Counted from the first letter of the stretch, positions 31,455 to 42,120 are shown. The stretch: DNA of 64,000 nt from Kaistella jeonii (GCF_000812865.1 NZ_JSYL01000005.1:62001-126000), one strand, 5' to 3'. The notes: generated by a model from the letters alone, not told the origin. Made by a program: numbers and translations.

Positions 31455-31928
31455 TTAATATTTAATTCCAGTTTTTTTCAGTAGGAAATGCAATAACCAA
31501 ATCGGTCCAATTAAAAGAAATTGCATATCCTTTAGAAAACTCGGTTTTTTGCCTTCGATCTTATGACCATAAAATTGTCCGATCCAAGATAAAACGAAAA
31601 CTGCGAGAAAGATAATCCAGGATTGATGCTCCAATTTCACATTAACGAAATAGACCAGATGCTCCAGGAGCAGCATTATAAAAATCATTATCAAACCGAT
31701 TCGCCACGATAATCTGATGTAAAAAATAGTAACTAAAATTAAAGCAATAATAGAAACAATACTTATGGCTCCAAAATATTTTAGAAAAAAATGCGGCGCA
31801 GGAATAAGCGAAATAAATCCTAAAATCGACCAGAATATAAGAGGGACACAGATCCAATGAATGGTTTTGTTGGTGTGATTTTGGTGACTTTCGGCATATT
31901 CTGCAAAGAGTTGATTAATTTTTCTCAT
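31455..31928 (-). CDS. DUF962/Mpo1-like membrane protein
   Basis: 157 residues with four predicted membrane helices. The start MRKINQLFAEYAESHQNHTNKTIHWICVP is abbreviated here to its key residues: EYAESHQNHTNKTIHW carries the conserved H-x2-H..H pattern, and IGQFYGHKIEGKKP holds the second conserved histidine. Yeast Mpo1 of this family is a 2-hydroxy fatty acid dioxygenase that needs Fe2+; bacterial members are largely uncharacterised. Sphingolipid-producing Bacteroidota would offer a substrate, but that is inference. It is a single-gene unit. Confidence 0.82.
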   Translation of the reverse strand: MRKINQLFAEYAESHQNHTNKTIHWICVPLIFWSILGFISLIPAPHFFLKYFGAISIVSIIALILVTIFYIRLSWRIGLIMIFIMLLLEHLVYFVNVKLEHQSWIIFLAVFVLSWIGQFYGHKIEGKKPSFLKDMQFLLIGPIWLLHFLLKKTGIKY

Positions 31929-32087
31929 TGGTTGTAATAATTGGGTCTAAATTATCAAATTTTCGCCTCAAGTCAACACTCTATTTTAAATTGATTTTAA
32001 GCGATGTAAATTTTCGACTTGAAGCATAATCAATCAAAGCGAAAACATTATTTTGAATTTTCTTATTTTTGGAAAAATTTATTAAGA

Positions 32088-32801
32088 ATGAAAGATTTAA
32101 TGGGGAAAGCGATTTGGGACTTTTATCACGACAAAAACGCGGAAGATCTGCTGACTGAAACTTCCATTTCAGAAATTGATGAGTTACCTGTAGAGTATTT
32201 TTTCCGCGGTTTTAAAGACATGAATTTAATTGAACAAAAAGCTTTGGAACTTTCGAAAGGAAAAACTTTAGATATTGGTTCGGGAGCCGGTTCACACAGT
32301 TTATATCTTCAAAATGAAAGAAAATTAGACGTTCTCGCTTTAGATAATTCTCCCAAATCCATAGAAGTTTGCCAATTGAGAGGCGTTCAAAATGTTCTAT
32401 GTTCAAATATCTTAGATTTTTCGGGTGAAACTTATGACACCATTTTGCTTTTGATGAACGGAACAGGAATTTTCGACAGTTTAGATAAAATTGATATTTA
32501 TATGGAAAAATTATCTTCTTTATTGAAAGATGATGGACAGATTTTAATTGACGGCACCGATATCTTGTACATGTATGACCGCGATGAAGAGGGTGGAGTA
32601 ATGGTTCCGGCAGATCATTATTATGGCGAAGTTGATTATTTTATCCACTATAAATTAGATACCGAAAAACCGATCAAATGGCTTTATCTGGATTATCAAA
32701 CTTTTCAAAGAGTAGCGGAAAATAATGGATTTAAGATTGAAAGAATTCTGCAGGAAGAAGATTCTTATCTGGCAAGATTAACGAAAAAAGACCTGAATTA
32801 A
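32088..32801 (+). CDS. Class I SAM-dependent methyltransferase
   Basis: 237 residues from ATG 32088; the open frame continues to TTG 32019, but relatives begin near MKDLMGKAIWDFY. SAM motif I is TLDIGSGAGSHSLYLQ (about residues 66-81), motif II LDVLALDNSPKSIEV, and the post-motif strand TILLLMNGTGIFDSLD. The C-terminal half (DYFIHYKLDTEKPIKWLYLD) is characteristic of a Bacteroidota subgroup without known substrate. A possible -7 box TATTTTTG lies at 32064-32071. Its stop codon is inside the loop of the terminator hairpin. Confidence 0.86.
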   Translation: MKDLMGKAIWDFYHDKNAEDLLTETSISEIDELPVEYFFRGFKDMNLIEQKALELSKGKTLDIGSGAGSHSLYLQNERKLDVLALDNSPKSIEVCQLRGVQNVLCSNILDFSGETYDTILLLMNGTGIFDSLDKIDIYMEKLSSLLKDDGQILIDGTDILYMYDRDEEGGVMVPADHYYGEVDYFIHYKLDTEKPIKWLYLDYQTFQRVAENNGFKIERILQEEDSYLARLTKKDLN

Positions 32802-32818
32802 TTTTCAGGTCTTTTTTT
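32784..32818. terminator. Terminator overlapping the methyltransferase stop codon
   Basis: AAAAAAGACCTGAA / TTCAGGTCTTTTTT arms. The TAA stop (32799-32801) lies in the loop. The A and T runs on either side also suit the convergent metG. Confidence 0.88.
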
Positions 32819-32841
32819 ATATAAAGTGTTTTGACGAATTA

Positions 32842-34875
32842 TTATCCGATTTCAACACCGTTTTCTACTTGTACATCGGGAGTTACAAATACTAATTTTC
32901 CTTCAGCATTATTTGTTAAAAGCAACATTCCTTGAGATTCAATTCCTCTAATTTTACGTGGCGCAAGATTTAATAAAATCATGACTTGCTTTCCGACACA
33001 TTCTTCAGGCGTGAAACTTTCTGCAACACCAGAAACAACTGTTCTTACGTCAACTCCTGTATCTACGGAGAATTTCAAAAGTTTGTCTGCTTTCTCCACT
33101 TTTTCTGCAGTTAAAATCGTAGCAGTTCTTAAATCTATTTTAGTAAAATCATCAAATTGAATTTCTTCTTTCATCGCGTTGGCTTTTGGATTGGTTTTTT
33201 TATTGGATTCCTTGGTGTTCTCTAATTTTCGAATTTGAAATTCAATGGTTTCATCTTCAATTTTCGAGAATAATAATTCGGCAGGATTTATTAAGTGTCC
33301 CGTTTTAATTAATACTTTTTCGTTTTTAATCTCTTCCCAACTTAATTGAGAAACATTAAACATTTTCTGTAATTTCTCTGCACTAAATGGAAGGAATGGT
33401 TCGCAGATTTGAGCCAATCCAACTGCAATTTGAGCTGCAACAAATAAAGAACCCGCTGCTTTTTCAGGATTGTCTTTAATCGTTTTCCAGGGTTCTTCAA
33501 TTTGAAGGTATTGATTTCCGAAACGAGCCAGATTCATCATTGCAGTCAAAGCATTTCTGAATTCGTAATGTTCCAGGAAATTTTCAACTTCGGTTGCTGC
33601 TTTTGTAATTTCGTTTAATTCTTCAGCATTTTCATTTCCAGCTGGAACAACTCCGTCGTAATATTTATGAATCAGAACGGCAACTCTATTAATAAAGTTT
33701 CCGAAAATTCCTACCAATTCTGAATTATTTTTGGTTTGGAAATCTTTCCAGGTAAAATTATTGTCTTTCGTTTCCGGCGCGGAAGAAAGTAGCGAATAAC
33801 GTAAAACATCTTGCTGTCCCGGAAATTCCTGAACATATTCGTGTGCCCAAACTGCCCAGTTTCGGGAAGTTGAGATTTTATCGTTTTCTAAATTTAAAAA
33901 TTCAAAAGCCGGAACATTGGTCGGCATAATATAATCGCCATGCGCTTTCATCATCGCCGGGAAAATAATACAGTGGAAAACGATATTGTCTTTTCCTATG
34001 AAATGGACTAAATCGGTATTCTCATTCTGCCAATAATCTTTCCAGTCTTTTCCATTTTTTTCTGCCCATTCCTGGGTGAAAGAAATATAACCGATCGGCG
34101 CATCAAACCAAACATAAAGCACTTTTCCCTCTGCATTAGGAAGTGGAACCGGAACGCCCCAATTCAGATCTCGGGTCATTGCTCTTGGTTTCAAACCATC
34201 GGTTAACCACGATTTAACCTGTCCGTAAACATTGGGTTTCCAATCATCTTTATGACCTTCAATGATCCATTCATTCAAGAAATCTTCGTATTCATTTAAA
34301 GGAAGATACCAGTTTTTGGTTTCCTTTAAAATCGGAACATTCCCGCTTAACATTGATTTTGGATTGATCAATTCTGAGGGAGAAAGTGTAGAACCACATT
34401 TTTCACACTGATCACCGTAAGCGTTTTCGTTGCCACAATTCGGGCAAGTTCCTACGATATAACGGTCGGCAAGAAATTCATTGGCTTGTTCATCGAAGTA
34501 TTGTTCTGAAACTTCTTCAATAAACTTTCCTTTATTATATAGAGTTTTGAAAAAATCCTGACTAACATCATGATGTCTTTTAGAAGTTGTACGAGAATAT
34601 TCATCAAAAGAAATTCCTAAATCTTCGAAAGATTTTTTGATGATTCCGTGGTATTTATCGACGATATCTTGTGGTGTGACGCCTTCTTTTTTGGCACGAA
34701 TGGTAATTGGAATTCCGTGTTCATCGGAGCCACAGATAAAAGCCACGTCTTTTCCTAATCTTCTGTTGAATCTTGCATAAACATCGGCTGGAATATAAAC
34801 TCCCGCTAAATGACCAATGTGAACCGGACCGTTTGCATAAGGCAAAGCCGCCGTAATCATCTTTCTATCTGACAT
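32842..34875 (-). CDS. metG: Methionyl-tRNA synthetase
   Basis: 677 residues. The class I HIGH motif is in [13 protein letters not shown], the second signature is KISTS (333-337) instead of KMSKS, and the knuckle CPNCG..CEKCG binds zinc. The C-terminal 110 residues form the EMAP-II-like tRNA-binding domain ([39 protein letters not shown]), which dimerises the enzyme. The Lys-to-Thr change in the second signature keeps the essential first lysine and is common in this phylum as far as I know. A promoter (TTTC-N19-TATCTTTG) lies just upstream. Confidence 0.97.
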   Translation of the reverse strand: MSDRKMITAALPYANGPVHIGHLAGVYIPADVYARFNRRLGKDVAFICGSDEHGIPITIRAKKEGVTPQDIVDKYHGIIKKSFEDLGISFDEYSRTTSKRHHDVSQDFFKTLYNKGKFIEEVSEQYFDEQANEFLADRYIVGTCPNCGNENAYGDQCEKCGSTLSPSELINPKSMLSGNVPILKETKNWYLPLNEYEDFLNEWIIEGHKDDWKPNVYGQVKSWLTDGLKPRAMTRDLNWGVPVPLPNAEGKVLYVWFDAPIGYISFTQEWAEKNGKDWKDYWQNENTDLVHFIGKDNIVFHCIIFPAMMKAHGDYIMPTNVPAFEFLNLENDKISTSRNWAVWAHEYVQEFPGQQDVLRYSLLSSAPETKDNNFTWKDFQTKNNSELVGIFGNFINRVAVLIHKYYDGVVPAGNENAEELNEITKAATEVENFLEHYEFRNALTAMMNLARFGNQYLQIEEPWKTIKDNPEKAAGSLFVAAQIAVGLAQICEPFLPFSAEKLQKMFNVSQLSWEEIKNEKVLIKTGHLINPAELLFSKIEDETIEFQIRKLENTKESNKKTNPKANAMKEEIQFDDFTKIDLRTATILTAEKVEKADKLLKFSVDTGVDVRTVVSGVAESFTPEECVGKQVMILLNLAPRKIRGIESQGMLLLTNNAEGKLVFVTPDVQVENGVEIG

Positions 34876-34895
34876 ATTATTAATCTAAATTTTTG

Positions 34896-34926
34896 CAAAG
34901 ATAAGCGTTATGATTTTGAATAGAAA
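34896..34926 (-). promoter_or_regulatory. metG promoter
   Basis: Reverse strand TTTC (34923-34926), 19 bases, then TATCTTTG (34896-34903); one mismatch to TTTG-N19-TAnnTTTG. The leader is about 15-20 bases. The rest of the 366-base gap to susC is very AT-rich and shows no other feature than the susC promoter. Confidence 0.6.
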
Positions 34927-35211
34927 ATAGGAGATAAAGGAAATATTTTGAAGATAACAATTGTGCTCTTATGAAATAATGTGTAGTTTGTATTGTAAAT
35001 TCGCTAAACAAATGTTTAACTAAATGTTAAATTCATAAAGTCTCAAATTGAGATATTGAAGCTTTAAATAACTGATTATTAAATAGTTATATATTTATGG
35101 CCTTTTAAATATATGATTTTAATCACATAAAATTAACAATTTTAATATTAATTTAATAATAATTGATTTTTTGACTAAATTGCAATGCTTTATTGATTGA
35201 AGCAGTTATGT

Positions 35212-35242
35212 ATTGAATATTAATCCTTAAATTTTATTTTTG
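35212..35242 (+). promoter_or_regulatory. Possible susC promoter overlapping the GTG start
   Basis: ATTG (35212-35215), 19 bases, then TATTTTTG (35235-35242). The final G is also the G of the predicted GTG start. If used, transcription would begin near 35247 and translation would have to start downstream, for example at TTG 35263. It may instead be a chance match in AT-rich DNA. Confidence 0.4.
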
Positions 35243-37971
35243 TGAGAAACTATACTACAGTTTTGAAAATTGCGCCAGCTTTCTTATTATTTGCTGGAAC
35301 GATGTTACGCGCACAGGCAAAAGACTCTCTGAAAACTGCGGATATCGAGCAGGTTGTTTTAATTGGTTACGGAAAACAGAAGAAAGCCGATGTTACGGGA
35401 TCTATTTCTTCAATTTCTTCTAAAGACTTTAACGGCGGTGCAAATTCTCCCGCTCAGTTAATTCAAGGAAAAACTCCCGGAGTTTCTATTACAGGAAACA
35501 ATGGAGCTCCTGGAGCTGGAGCATCAATTCGTATTAGAGGAATTGGTTCATTGGGAGGTTCTCAAGCACCACTTATTGTAATCGATGGTGTACCGCAAGA
35601 TTTCACCGGAATTACGGGTGCAGCGGATCCACTCTCTTTAATTAATCCAAATGATATCGAAACTTTCGATATTTTGAAAGACGCATCTGCAACTGCGATA
35701 TATGGTAACAGAGCTTCAAACGGGGTTATTTTGGTAACTACTAAAAGAGGTTCTGCGGGGAAATTTAAAGTGAATTTTTCTACTTTAGCGTCGGTTTCTA
35801 CGAAAATGAAAAATACAAATGTATTGTCTGCTGATGAATTCAGGGATTTTGTGAAAGCTAATGCTTCATCTGCTTATCAGGCAAAATTAGGAACTGCAAA
35901 TACCAATTGGCAAGATTTAATTTATCAGACCGCAACAGGAAGCGATAATAATATTGCGTTGTCTGGTGGGATCAAAGGATTGCCTTATCGCTTGTCTTTA
36001 GGATATAATGAGCAAAATGGTATTGTAAGAACCAACTCTTTCAAAAGAACATCAGCAGGTTTAAACCTAACACCGAAATTTTTTGATAATCACTTAGCAG
36101 TAACTGTTAATTTAAAAGGAACTTTTACAGATAATAGATTTGCAGCAGGTGGTGTTATTGGAAGCGCAACTTATTTTGATCCTACGCAACCCGTTTATTC
36201 AGGAAATGCAAATTATGGAGGTTACTATGAATGGTTGTTAAATGGAGATTTGAATGTTAATGGAAATGCAAATCCACTTGCTCAGTTAGATGCAACAAGA
36301 GATATTTCTTCAATTTGGAGAGGTTTAGGGAATATTCAATTGGATTATAAGTCCCATTTCTTACCCGAATTACATTTCAATGTAAACGCTGGTTACGATT
36401 ATGCAAAATCGAATGGCTCAAAAAGAGAAAGCGGTTTATATAAAACAGCTTTTGCAGATAAAGGTCGTTCCAGAGCTTATTCTCAAGAAAAAGAAAATAG
36501 ATTGTTAGAAACTTATTTAAGTTATACCAAAACAATTTCTTCTATTAATACAAATGTAGATTTAGTAGGAGGTTATGCTTACCAAAATTTTTATAGAGCA
36601 GAACCTTATGCGCCGACTTATAATGGTAATAATGTAGCACCACCAGTTGGACGAGATTTCGCAACCAGAAATGTGCTACTATCCTTTTATGGGCGTGGAA
36701 TTTTTACTATTGCAAATAAATACATTATTTCTGCCTCTATTAGAAGAGATGGATCTTCTCGATTCTACAATGGTACGAAAGATAATGTTTGGGGAAATTT
36801 CCCGGGAGTTTCTGTTGGTTGGAAGATTAACGAAGAAAGTTTCTTGAAAGGAAAAGGAATTAATACTTTGAAATTGAGAGCTGGTTGGGGGAAAACCGGT
36901 AATCAGGAACTTTCAGATAATAATTACGCAGCTTCTGGTTCCTATAACTTAAGTAATGGTGGAGCGCAATATTATTTAGGTGATGCTTTTTATCAAATGT
37001 ATCGTCCAAATATTTTTAATCCTCGCTTAACTTGGGAAACTACAACGACTAAAAATATAGGTTTAGATTATGGTTTTGCGAAGAACAGAATTTTTGGATC
37101 AATTGACCTGTTTCAAAAAGTAGCCGATCAACTTTTGGTTTCAGGAGCTCCAATAGCTGCAGGAGATGTATCTAACAATAATAATTTAAATGTTGGAGTG
37201 ATGGATTCTAAAGGTATTGAAGGATCAATTACCGTAGTTCCAATAAAAACAGAAGATACTACTTTGGAACTTTCCTTTAATGCAACGCACTACGATTCTA
37301 AGATTAAAGAACTTTCGCAAGGAGCAAATGATTCTTTTTTCTTACCAGTAGGAGGAATTACTGGTGGAGTTGGTAATACCATTCAAGCACATGCTGTTGG
37401 TTATCAACCTTATGCATTCTACGTATTCCAACAAGTTTATGACAATGCAGGTAAACCTATGGATGGTGTTTTTGTAGATCGAAATGGCGACGGAAAGATT
37501 AATAATTCAGATAAATATTATTACAAATCTACCCAGCCAGATGCGATTTTAGGTTTCAGTACAAAATACACTCACAAAAACTGGGATGCGGGTTTGAGCG
37601 CAAGAGCTGTAATTGGAAATTATGTGTATAATAACGCAGCTTCTAACAGTTCTCTGCAATCGGCTGCTACCAATGAATATTTGCAGAATGTATATTCAAC
37701 TGCGGTAAGCAATCAGTTTGCAACACCACAGTATTTCTCAGATATTTTTATTGAAAATGCTTCTTTCTTCCGTATAGATAATGTAAATCTAGGATATACT
37801 TTCCGTGATATACTTGCCACAGGTTCTTCTCTAAGAGTTTATGGGATGGCACAGAATGTATTAGTAATAACGAAATATACTGGTGTAGATCCAGAGGTTT
37901 TCGGTGGGATTGATAATGGTTATTATCAAATGCCAAGAGTGTACTCATTAGGACTTAACTTTAATTTTTAA
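35242..37971 (+). CDS. susC: SusC/RagA-family TonB-dependent outer-membrane transporter
   Basis: 909 residues. After a signal peptide (VLKIAPAFLLFAGTMLRAQA) the TonB-box segment IEQVVLIGYGKQKKADVTGS comes almost at once. The carboxypeptidase-like N-terminal domain of about 80 residues that many SusC proteins carry is missing. The plug follows (QGKTPGVSITGNNGAPGAGA, SIRIRGIGSLGG, PLIVIDGVPQD, ILKDASATAIYGNRASNGVI), then the 22-strand barrel ending MPRVYSLGLNFNF. With SusD it imports glycan oligomers into the periplasm. The start GTG 35242 is uncertain; see the overlapping promoter. It is the first gene of a four-gene unit susC-susD-susE-susF. Confidence 0.94.
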   Translation: MRNYTTVLKIAPAFLLFAGTMLRAQAKDSLKTADIEQVVLIGYGKQKKADVTGSISSISSKDFNGGANSPAQLIQGKTPGVSITGNNGAPGAGASIRIRGIGSLGGSQAPLIVIDGVPQDFTGITGAADPLSLINPNDIETFDILKDASATAIYGNRASNGVILVTTKRGSAGKFKVNFSTLASVSTKMKNTNVLSADEFRDFVKANASSAYQAKLGTANTNWQDLIYQTATGSDNNIALSGGIKGLPYRLSLGYNEQNGIVRTNSFKRTSAGLNLTPKFFDNHLAVTVNLKGTFTDNRFAAGGVIGSATYFDPTQPVYSGNANYGGYYEWLLNGDLNVNGNANPLAQLDATRDISSIWRGLGNIQLDYKSHFLPELHFNVNAGYDYAKSNGSKRESGLYKTAFADKGRSRAYSQEKENRLLETYLSYTKTISSINTNVDLVGGYAYQNFYRAEPYAPTYNGNNVAPPVGRDFATRNVLLSFYGRGIFTIANKYIISASIRRDGSSRFYNGTKDNVWGNFPGVSVGWKINEESFLKGKGINTLKLRAGWGKTGNQELSDNNYAASGSYNLSNGGAQYYLGDAFYQMYRPNIFNPRLTWETTTTKNIGLDYGFAKNRIFGSIDLFQKVADQLLVSGAPIAAGDVSNNNNLNVGVMDSKGIEGSITVVPIKTEDTTLELSFNATHYDSKIKELSQGANDSFFLPVGGITGGVGNTIQAHAVGYQPYAFYVFQQVYDNAGKPMDGVFVDRNGDGKINNSDKYYYKSTQPDAILGFSTKYTHKNWDAGLSARAVIGNYVYNNAASNSSLQSAATNEYLQNVYSTAVSNQFATPQYFSDIFIENASFFRIDNVNLGYTFRDILATGSSLRVYGMAQNVLVITKYTGVDPEVFGGIDNGYYQMPRVYSLGLNFNF

Positions 37972-37981
37972 TTAAAAGAAA

Positions 37982-39583
37982 ATGAAAATTTATTCAAAAA
38001 GAATTAAAACAATATTAGCAGCAGCTTCTGTAGTTGCTTTATTTGCTACCACATCTTGTATGAGGGATTTAGAACAAACTTCAATATCAGATGATACCGC
38101 AGAAGTGGTTTACGGGAATTTTGCAAATTACCCAAATGCTTTGGCTAAATTGTACGGTGGTTTTGCACACGGTGGTCAAGAAGGTGGTGGTGGAAATCCC
38201 GACATTAATGGAATTGACGCCAACTTTTCTCAATATACAAGACAGCTCTTTACGATGCAGGTTTTGTCAACAGATGAAGCAGTAATTGCTTGGAATGATG
38301 GTACTTTACAATCCATTCACAAAATGAACTGGGATTCTTCTAGTGAATTTGTAAGCGCATTTTATTACAGAATTTTTACGGAAATAGCTTTCTGTAATGA
38401 TTTTATTCGTAATACAACCGATGAAAAATTAACTGCCCACAATATTACAGGAACTAATTTAGCCGAGGCGAAATACATGAGAACCGAAGCAAGATATTTA
38501 AGAGCGTTAGCTTACTACCATGCTTTAGATTTATTCGGAAATATACCTTTTCCCACGGAAGTAAATATGCCGATTGGATCTTCTACACCGCCGCCAAGAA
38601 TTTTGCGGGCTGATTTATTCAAATATGTTGAAACGGAATTACTGGCTTGTTCTACAGAACTGAAAGCGCCAAGATCCGCTTACGGTAGAGCAGATCAAGC
38701 TGCAGCATGGTCACTTTTGGCTAGACTTTATTTAAATGCTAAAGTTTATACCGGAACAGATAGAAGTAAGGATTGTATCACTTATAGCGAAAAAGTAATT
38801 GGTGCTGGTTATGGTTTGAAAACTAAATATGCAGATTTATTTCTTGCAGATAATGAAAAAAATAATCCAGAAGTTATTTTCCCAATTGTTTTTGATGGTT
38901 TGAAAGCACAGACTTCAGGTGGGTCTACTTACTTGGTTCATGCTTCAGTAGGAGGAACAATGCCTGCTAAAGAATTTGGGATCGGCGGTGGTTGGTCTGG
39001 TTTGAGAACTACCAAAGCTTATGTGAATTTGTTTGGTGGCGCTGGAACAAGCGATTTACGTGGAAATTTCTTTACCAACAAACAAACTTTAGAGATTGAT
39101 GATTTAGGAAATTTCTCCAACGGTTATGCCTTCGTTAAATTTAAAAATGTTACCAGTACAGGAGTAGAAGGACAAGATGGTCCAACACGTGGTTCCGGCA
39201 ATTTTGTAGATACTGATATTCCTATGTTTAGATTGGCAGATATTTATTTAATGTATGCAGAAGCAAATCTCAGAGGAGGTGGCGGAAACGCTGGAACTGC
39301 ATTAGGTTATGTAAATTCAATAAGAACAAGAGCAGGAGCGCTTCCGGTAGCATCAATTAATTTAAACTTTATTCTTGACGAAAGAGGTAGAGAATTAGGT
39401 TGGGAGATGACCAGAAGAACAGACCTTATCCGCTATTCTAAATTTACAACCGCAGCATATCTGTGGCCGTGGAAAGGGGGTGTTAAAGATGGTCAAGCGG
39501 TAGAAGATTACAGAAATCTATATCCAATTCCGGCAAAAGATATTATCGCTAATCCGAACTTGGTTCAAAATGCGGGCTATTAA
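37982..39583 (+). CDS. susD: SusD/RagB-family glycan-binding lipoprotein
   Basis: 533 residues, starting 10 bases after susC. The lipobox LFATTSC places the lipid-bearing cysteine near residue 27. The TPR-rich SusD fold is seen in EARYLRALAYYHALDLFGNIPFPTE, simplified here as ARYLRALAYYHALDLFGNIP, and in AAWSLLARLYLNAKVYTG and MFRLADIYLMYAEANLR. The final block RRTDLIRYSKFT..NLYPIPAKDIIANPNL is typical. It forms the lid over SusC and holds the polysaccharide. Specificity for starch is inferred from the GH97 and GH13 genes downstream. Confidence 0.94.
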   Translation: MKIYSKRIKTILAAASVVALFATTSCMRDLEQTSISDDTAEVVYGNFANYPNALAKLYGGFAHGGQEGGGGNPDINGIDANFSQYTRQLFTMQVLSTDEAVIAWNDGTLQSIHKMNWDSSSEFVSAFYYRIFTEIAFCNDFIRNTTDEKLTAHNITGTNLAEAKYMRTEARYLRALAYYHALDLFGNIPFPTEVNMPIGSSTPPPRILRADLFKYVETELLACSTELKAPRSAYGRADQAAAWSLLARLYLNAKVYTGTDRSKDCITYSEKVIGAGYGLKTKYADLFLADNEKNNPEVIFPIVFDGLKAQTSGGSTYLVHASVGGTMPAKEFGIGGGWSGLRTTKAYVNLFGGAGTSDLRGNFFTNKQTLEIDDLGNFSNGYAFVKFKNVTSTGVEGQDGPTRGSGNFVDTDIPMFRLADIYLMYAEANLRGGGGNAGTALGYVNSIRTRAGALPVASINLNFILDERGRELGWEMTRRTDLIRYSKFTTAAYLWPWKGGVKDGQAVEDYRNLYPIPAKDIIANPNLVQNAGY

Positions 39584-39595
39584 TCTTAACTATAA

Positions 39596-40729
39596 ATGAA
39601 TAATTACAAAATGAAAAATAAATATATCATTAATGCATTTTATGCATTACTCCTAATTGTCGGCTTAACGTCATGTGATGATCGGGATTTAGTGAAAGCG
39701 GACAACAGTGGTGCACCCATCGTGATGGATTTATCTTCAGATCATATTTTTTTAGACAAAAACTATCCAGATAATCCTGCACTTAATGTTTCTTGGAGTC
39801 AGGCAACTTACACCGTTCCCGTAGAAGTGAATTATAAAATTGAAGCTTCTAAGGATAAGGATTTCAAAACTCCTTATGTTTTAGGAATTGTGGCACAATC
39901 TATTAGAACTGCAACCTATACAGTAGGTCAACTAAATACAGCTGCACAAACAATTGGGTTGACAAAAGATGTGGAGGGAAAAATGTTTTTAAGAGTAACT
40001 TCTGCATTAGGAGCCGATAAAATTACAGCAGTTTCTAATGTTACCTCCGTAAATGTTACTCCTTACGCCTTAGAATATCCTACTTTTTATTTAGTAGGAG
40101 CAGCTTCTTATGTCGGCTGGAATTCTGGAGTTGCACAAGCTTTGTACAAAAAGAATAATTTTTCGTACATCTACACCTTCATGACTCCAGAGAATTTTAG
40201 ATTTTTAGGTCAGCAAGCGTGGGATCCTATCAACTACAGTATTGACAATCCTGGAACAGATATGATCAAAAGATATTTTAAGCAAACCTCTGCAAACATA
40301 GTTTTCGGTGATCATGAAAATATGAAGTTTACTGACCCAACAAAAATTTATAAAATAGAAATCAATGCAGACGGCGCAGTTCAGTCCATTAATGCGACAG
40401 CTTCTGCACTTGGTTTTGATTACCCGAATCTGTATGTTGTAGGAACTTTGAATTCATGGGATGCAGCTACAGCACTTCCGATGACAAAGAAACCAAATGT
40501 AGAGGGAATTTATGAATTAACCACTAATTTAGGTGCTAATTCTGAAATGAAATTCTTAGGACAAAAATCTTTCGGAGATTTAGAATGGGGAAATATCTTG
40601 AAAGATAACAACGGGAACTCTGGATTTATCGGTCCAAAAAACGATGATTCCAACATCGTCTTCAATGGAAACGGTGGTTCTTATAAAATTACACTGAACC
40701 TGAAAGCAGGAACTTATACTATTGAATAA
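39596..40729 (+). CDS. susE: SusE-like starch-binding outer-membrane lipoprotein
   Basis: 377 residues from ATG 39596; a second ATG (39611) gives an equally good lipoprotein signal (ALLLIVGLTSCDD). The N-terminal part is the SusE domain (ALNVSWSQATYTVPVEVNYKI), an Ig-like fold. Two starch-binding-like modules follow, each with a short W-rich start: FYLVGAASYVGWNSG and LYVVGTLNSWDAAT. Surface-exposed lipoproteins of this kind bind alpha-glucans and help select oligomer size for SusCD. It lies in the same run as susD (12-base gap). Confidence 0.88.
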   Translation: MNNYKMKNKYIINAFYALLLIVGLTSCDDRDLVKADNSGAPIVMDLSSDHIFLDKNYPDNPALNVSWSQATYTVPVEVNYKIEASKDKDFKTPYVLGIVAQSIRTATYTVGQLNTAAQTIGLTKDVEGKMFLRVTSALGADKITAVSNVTSVNVTPYALEYPTFYLVGAASYVGWNSGVAQALYKKNNFSYIYTFMTPENFRFLGQQAWDPINYSIDNPGTDMIKRYFKQTSANIVFGDHENMKFTDPTKIYKIEINADGAVQSINATASALGFDYPNLYVVGTLNSWDAATALPMTKKPNVEGIYELTTNLGANSEMKFLGQKSFGDLEWGNILKDNNGNSGFIGPKNDDSNIVFNGNGGSYKITLNLKAGTYTIE

Positions 40730-40746
40730 TAATAAGCAGATTTAAC

Positions 40747-42096
40747 ATGAAAAATATATTTAAAATTTTAATGGTATTATTTTTACCATTACTTCTGCTA
40801 AACTCTTGTAGAGATCAGGCAGATAAAAACTGGACTAACCCAGAAGCTTCGATAAAATTGTATAATACAACTTTGAGCAGCAATACCCTTTATCCAACAA
40901 TGGCGGATAACAGTTTCCGTTTGACATGGGACGGAATGAATGGTGAAACTGGGAACTACACCATACAGTTTTCTAAAACTGCAGATTTTGCGACGCCGGT
41001 AACGTTTGCTACAAGTACAAAAAACACTTATACAACTACGGTTAGAGCATTAAACACTGCAATTTTACAGCAAGGATATTCTCCTTATACGCAGACTTTG
41101 CTCTACATTAGAGTAATTTTGGGAACTAATTTATCTAATGTAATTTCAGTAGGAATAACACCTTATCCGGTTGCAATTCCTGTAATTACGAGTCCAACCT
41201 CTGGACAAGCAATTGTTTTAGATGGAGCAAATCCTAATGTAACTGCAGCGACAATAAAATGGAATGATTATGCTTATGGCGGAGATGTTAAATATAATGT
41301 TGAAATTGCTGCTTCAGGTTCCGCGAACTTTTTTCCTTTAGGAACTGTTCAAAATGCAAAAATGCTGGAAGTTTCTCACTTGGTATTTGATAAAGCTGTT
41401 TTAAAAACTGGAGCAATAGCAAATATTGCAAGCAATATCGATATTAAAGTAACTGCATCTTCCACTTCGGTTGGTGGAACAATCGTTAAAGTTTCTGATA
41501 TTGTTACATTTAAAGTGACTCCTTATCAATTAGAGTCATTTTTATATGTTCCTGGTGCTTACCAAAACTGGGATCCGCTTACTGCTGAGTCTTTGCGTTC
41601 CGCAACTAGCAATGGAATTTATATTGGTTACATTAATTACACTGCACCAAATTCTGAATTTAAAATTACCACAGCCAGAAATTGGGACAATAGCTACGGA
41701 ACTACAGGTGGGTATAATATTACCTACAACGGCGGAAACAATTTAGTTGCTCCAAATATAGGTTACCAAAAATTAACTGTAGATACCAATTCACTAACTT
41801 ACGCTTTAGAAGCATATTCGTGGGGAATAATTGGTAGCGCAACTCCAGGAGGTTGGGATAATGATACCGATTTATTGTGGAATAGTACCACTCAGAAATG
41901 GGAAATTAATAATATTGTACTTTCTGTTGGCGAAATCAAATTTAGATTAAACAATGATTGGGGAACCAACTATGGAGATGATGGAAATAATGGAAGTTTA
42001 GAGCCAAGTGGAGCGAATATTCCAATTACCGAAGCTGGTAATTATAAAATTACTTTCGACGAAGAAAATTTAGTTTGGACTAAAACAAAATTGTAA
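40747..42096 (+). CDS. SusF/SusE-like starch-binding outer-membrane lipoprotein
   Basis: 449 residues with lipobox LLLNSC, about 72 residues longer than its upstream neighbour. The layout is a SusE-type N-terminal Ig-like domain (RLTWDGMNGETGNYTIQF), a second Ig-like segment (TAATIKWNDYAYGGDVKYNV), then two carbohydrate-binding modules (FLYVPGAYQNWDPLTAES and WGIIGSATPGGWDNDTDL). The tryptophans in these modules are the expected glucan-stacking residues. The gene closes the susCDEF transcription unit at a strong terminator. Confidence 0.85.
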   Translation: MKNIFKILMVLFLPLLLLNSCRDQADKNWTNPEASIKLYNTTLSSNTLYPTMADNSFRLTWDGMNGETGNYTIQFSKTADFATPVTFATSTKNTYTTTVRALNTAILQQGYSPYTQTLLYIRVILGTNLSNVISVGITPYPVAIPVITSPTSGQAIVLDGANPNVTAATIKWNDYAYGGDVKYNVEIAASGSANFFPLGTVQNAKMLEVSHLVFDKAVLKTGAIANIASNIDIKVTASSTSVGGTIVKVSDIVTFKVTPYQLESFLYVPGAYQNWDPLTAESLRSATSNGIYIGYINYTAPNSEFKITTARNWDNSYGTTGGYNITYNGGNNLVAPNIGYQKLTVDTNSLTYALEAYSWGIIGSATPGGWDNDTDLLWNSTTQKWEINNIVLSVGEIKFRLNNDWGTNYGDDGNNGSLEPSGANIPITEAGNYKITFDEENLVWTKTKL

Positions 42097-42120
42097 GAGC
42101 CTTATTAAATATAAACATTG

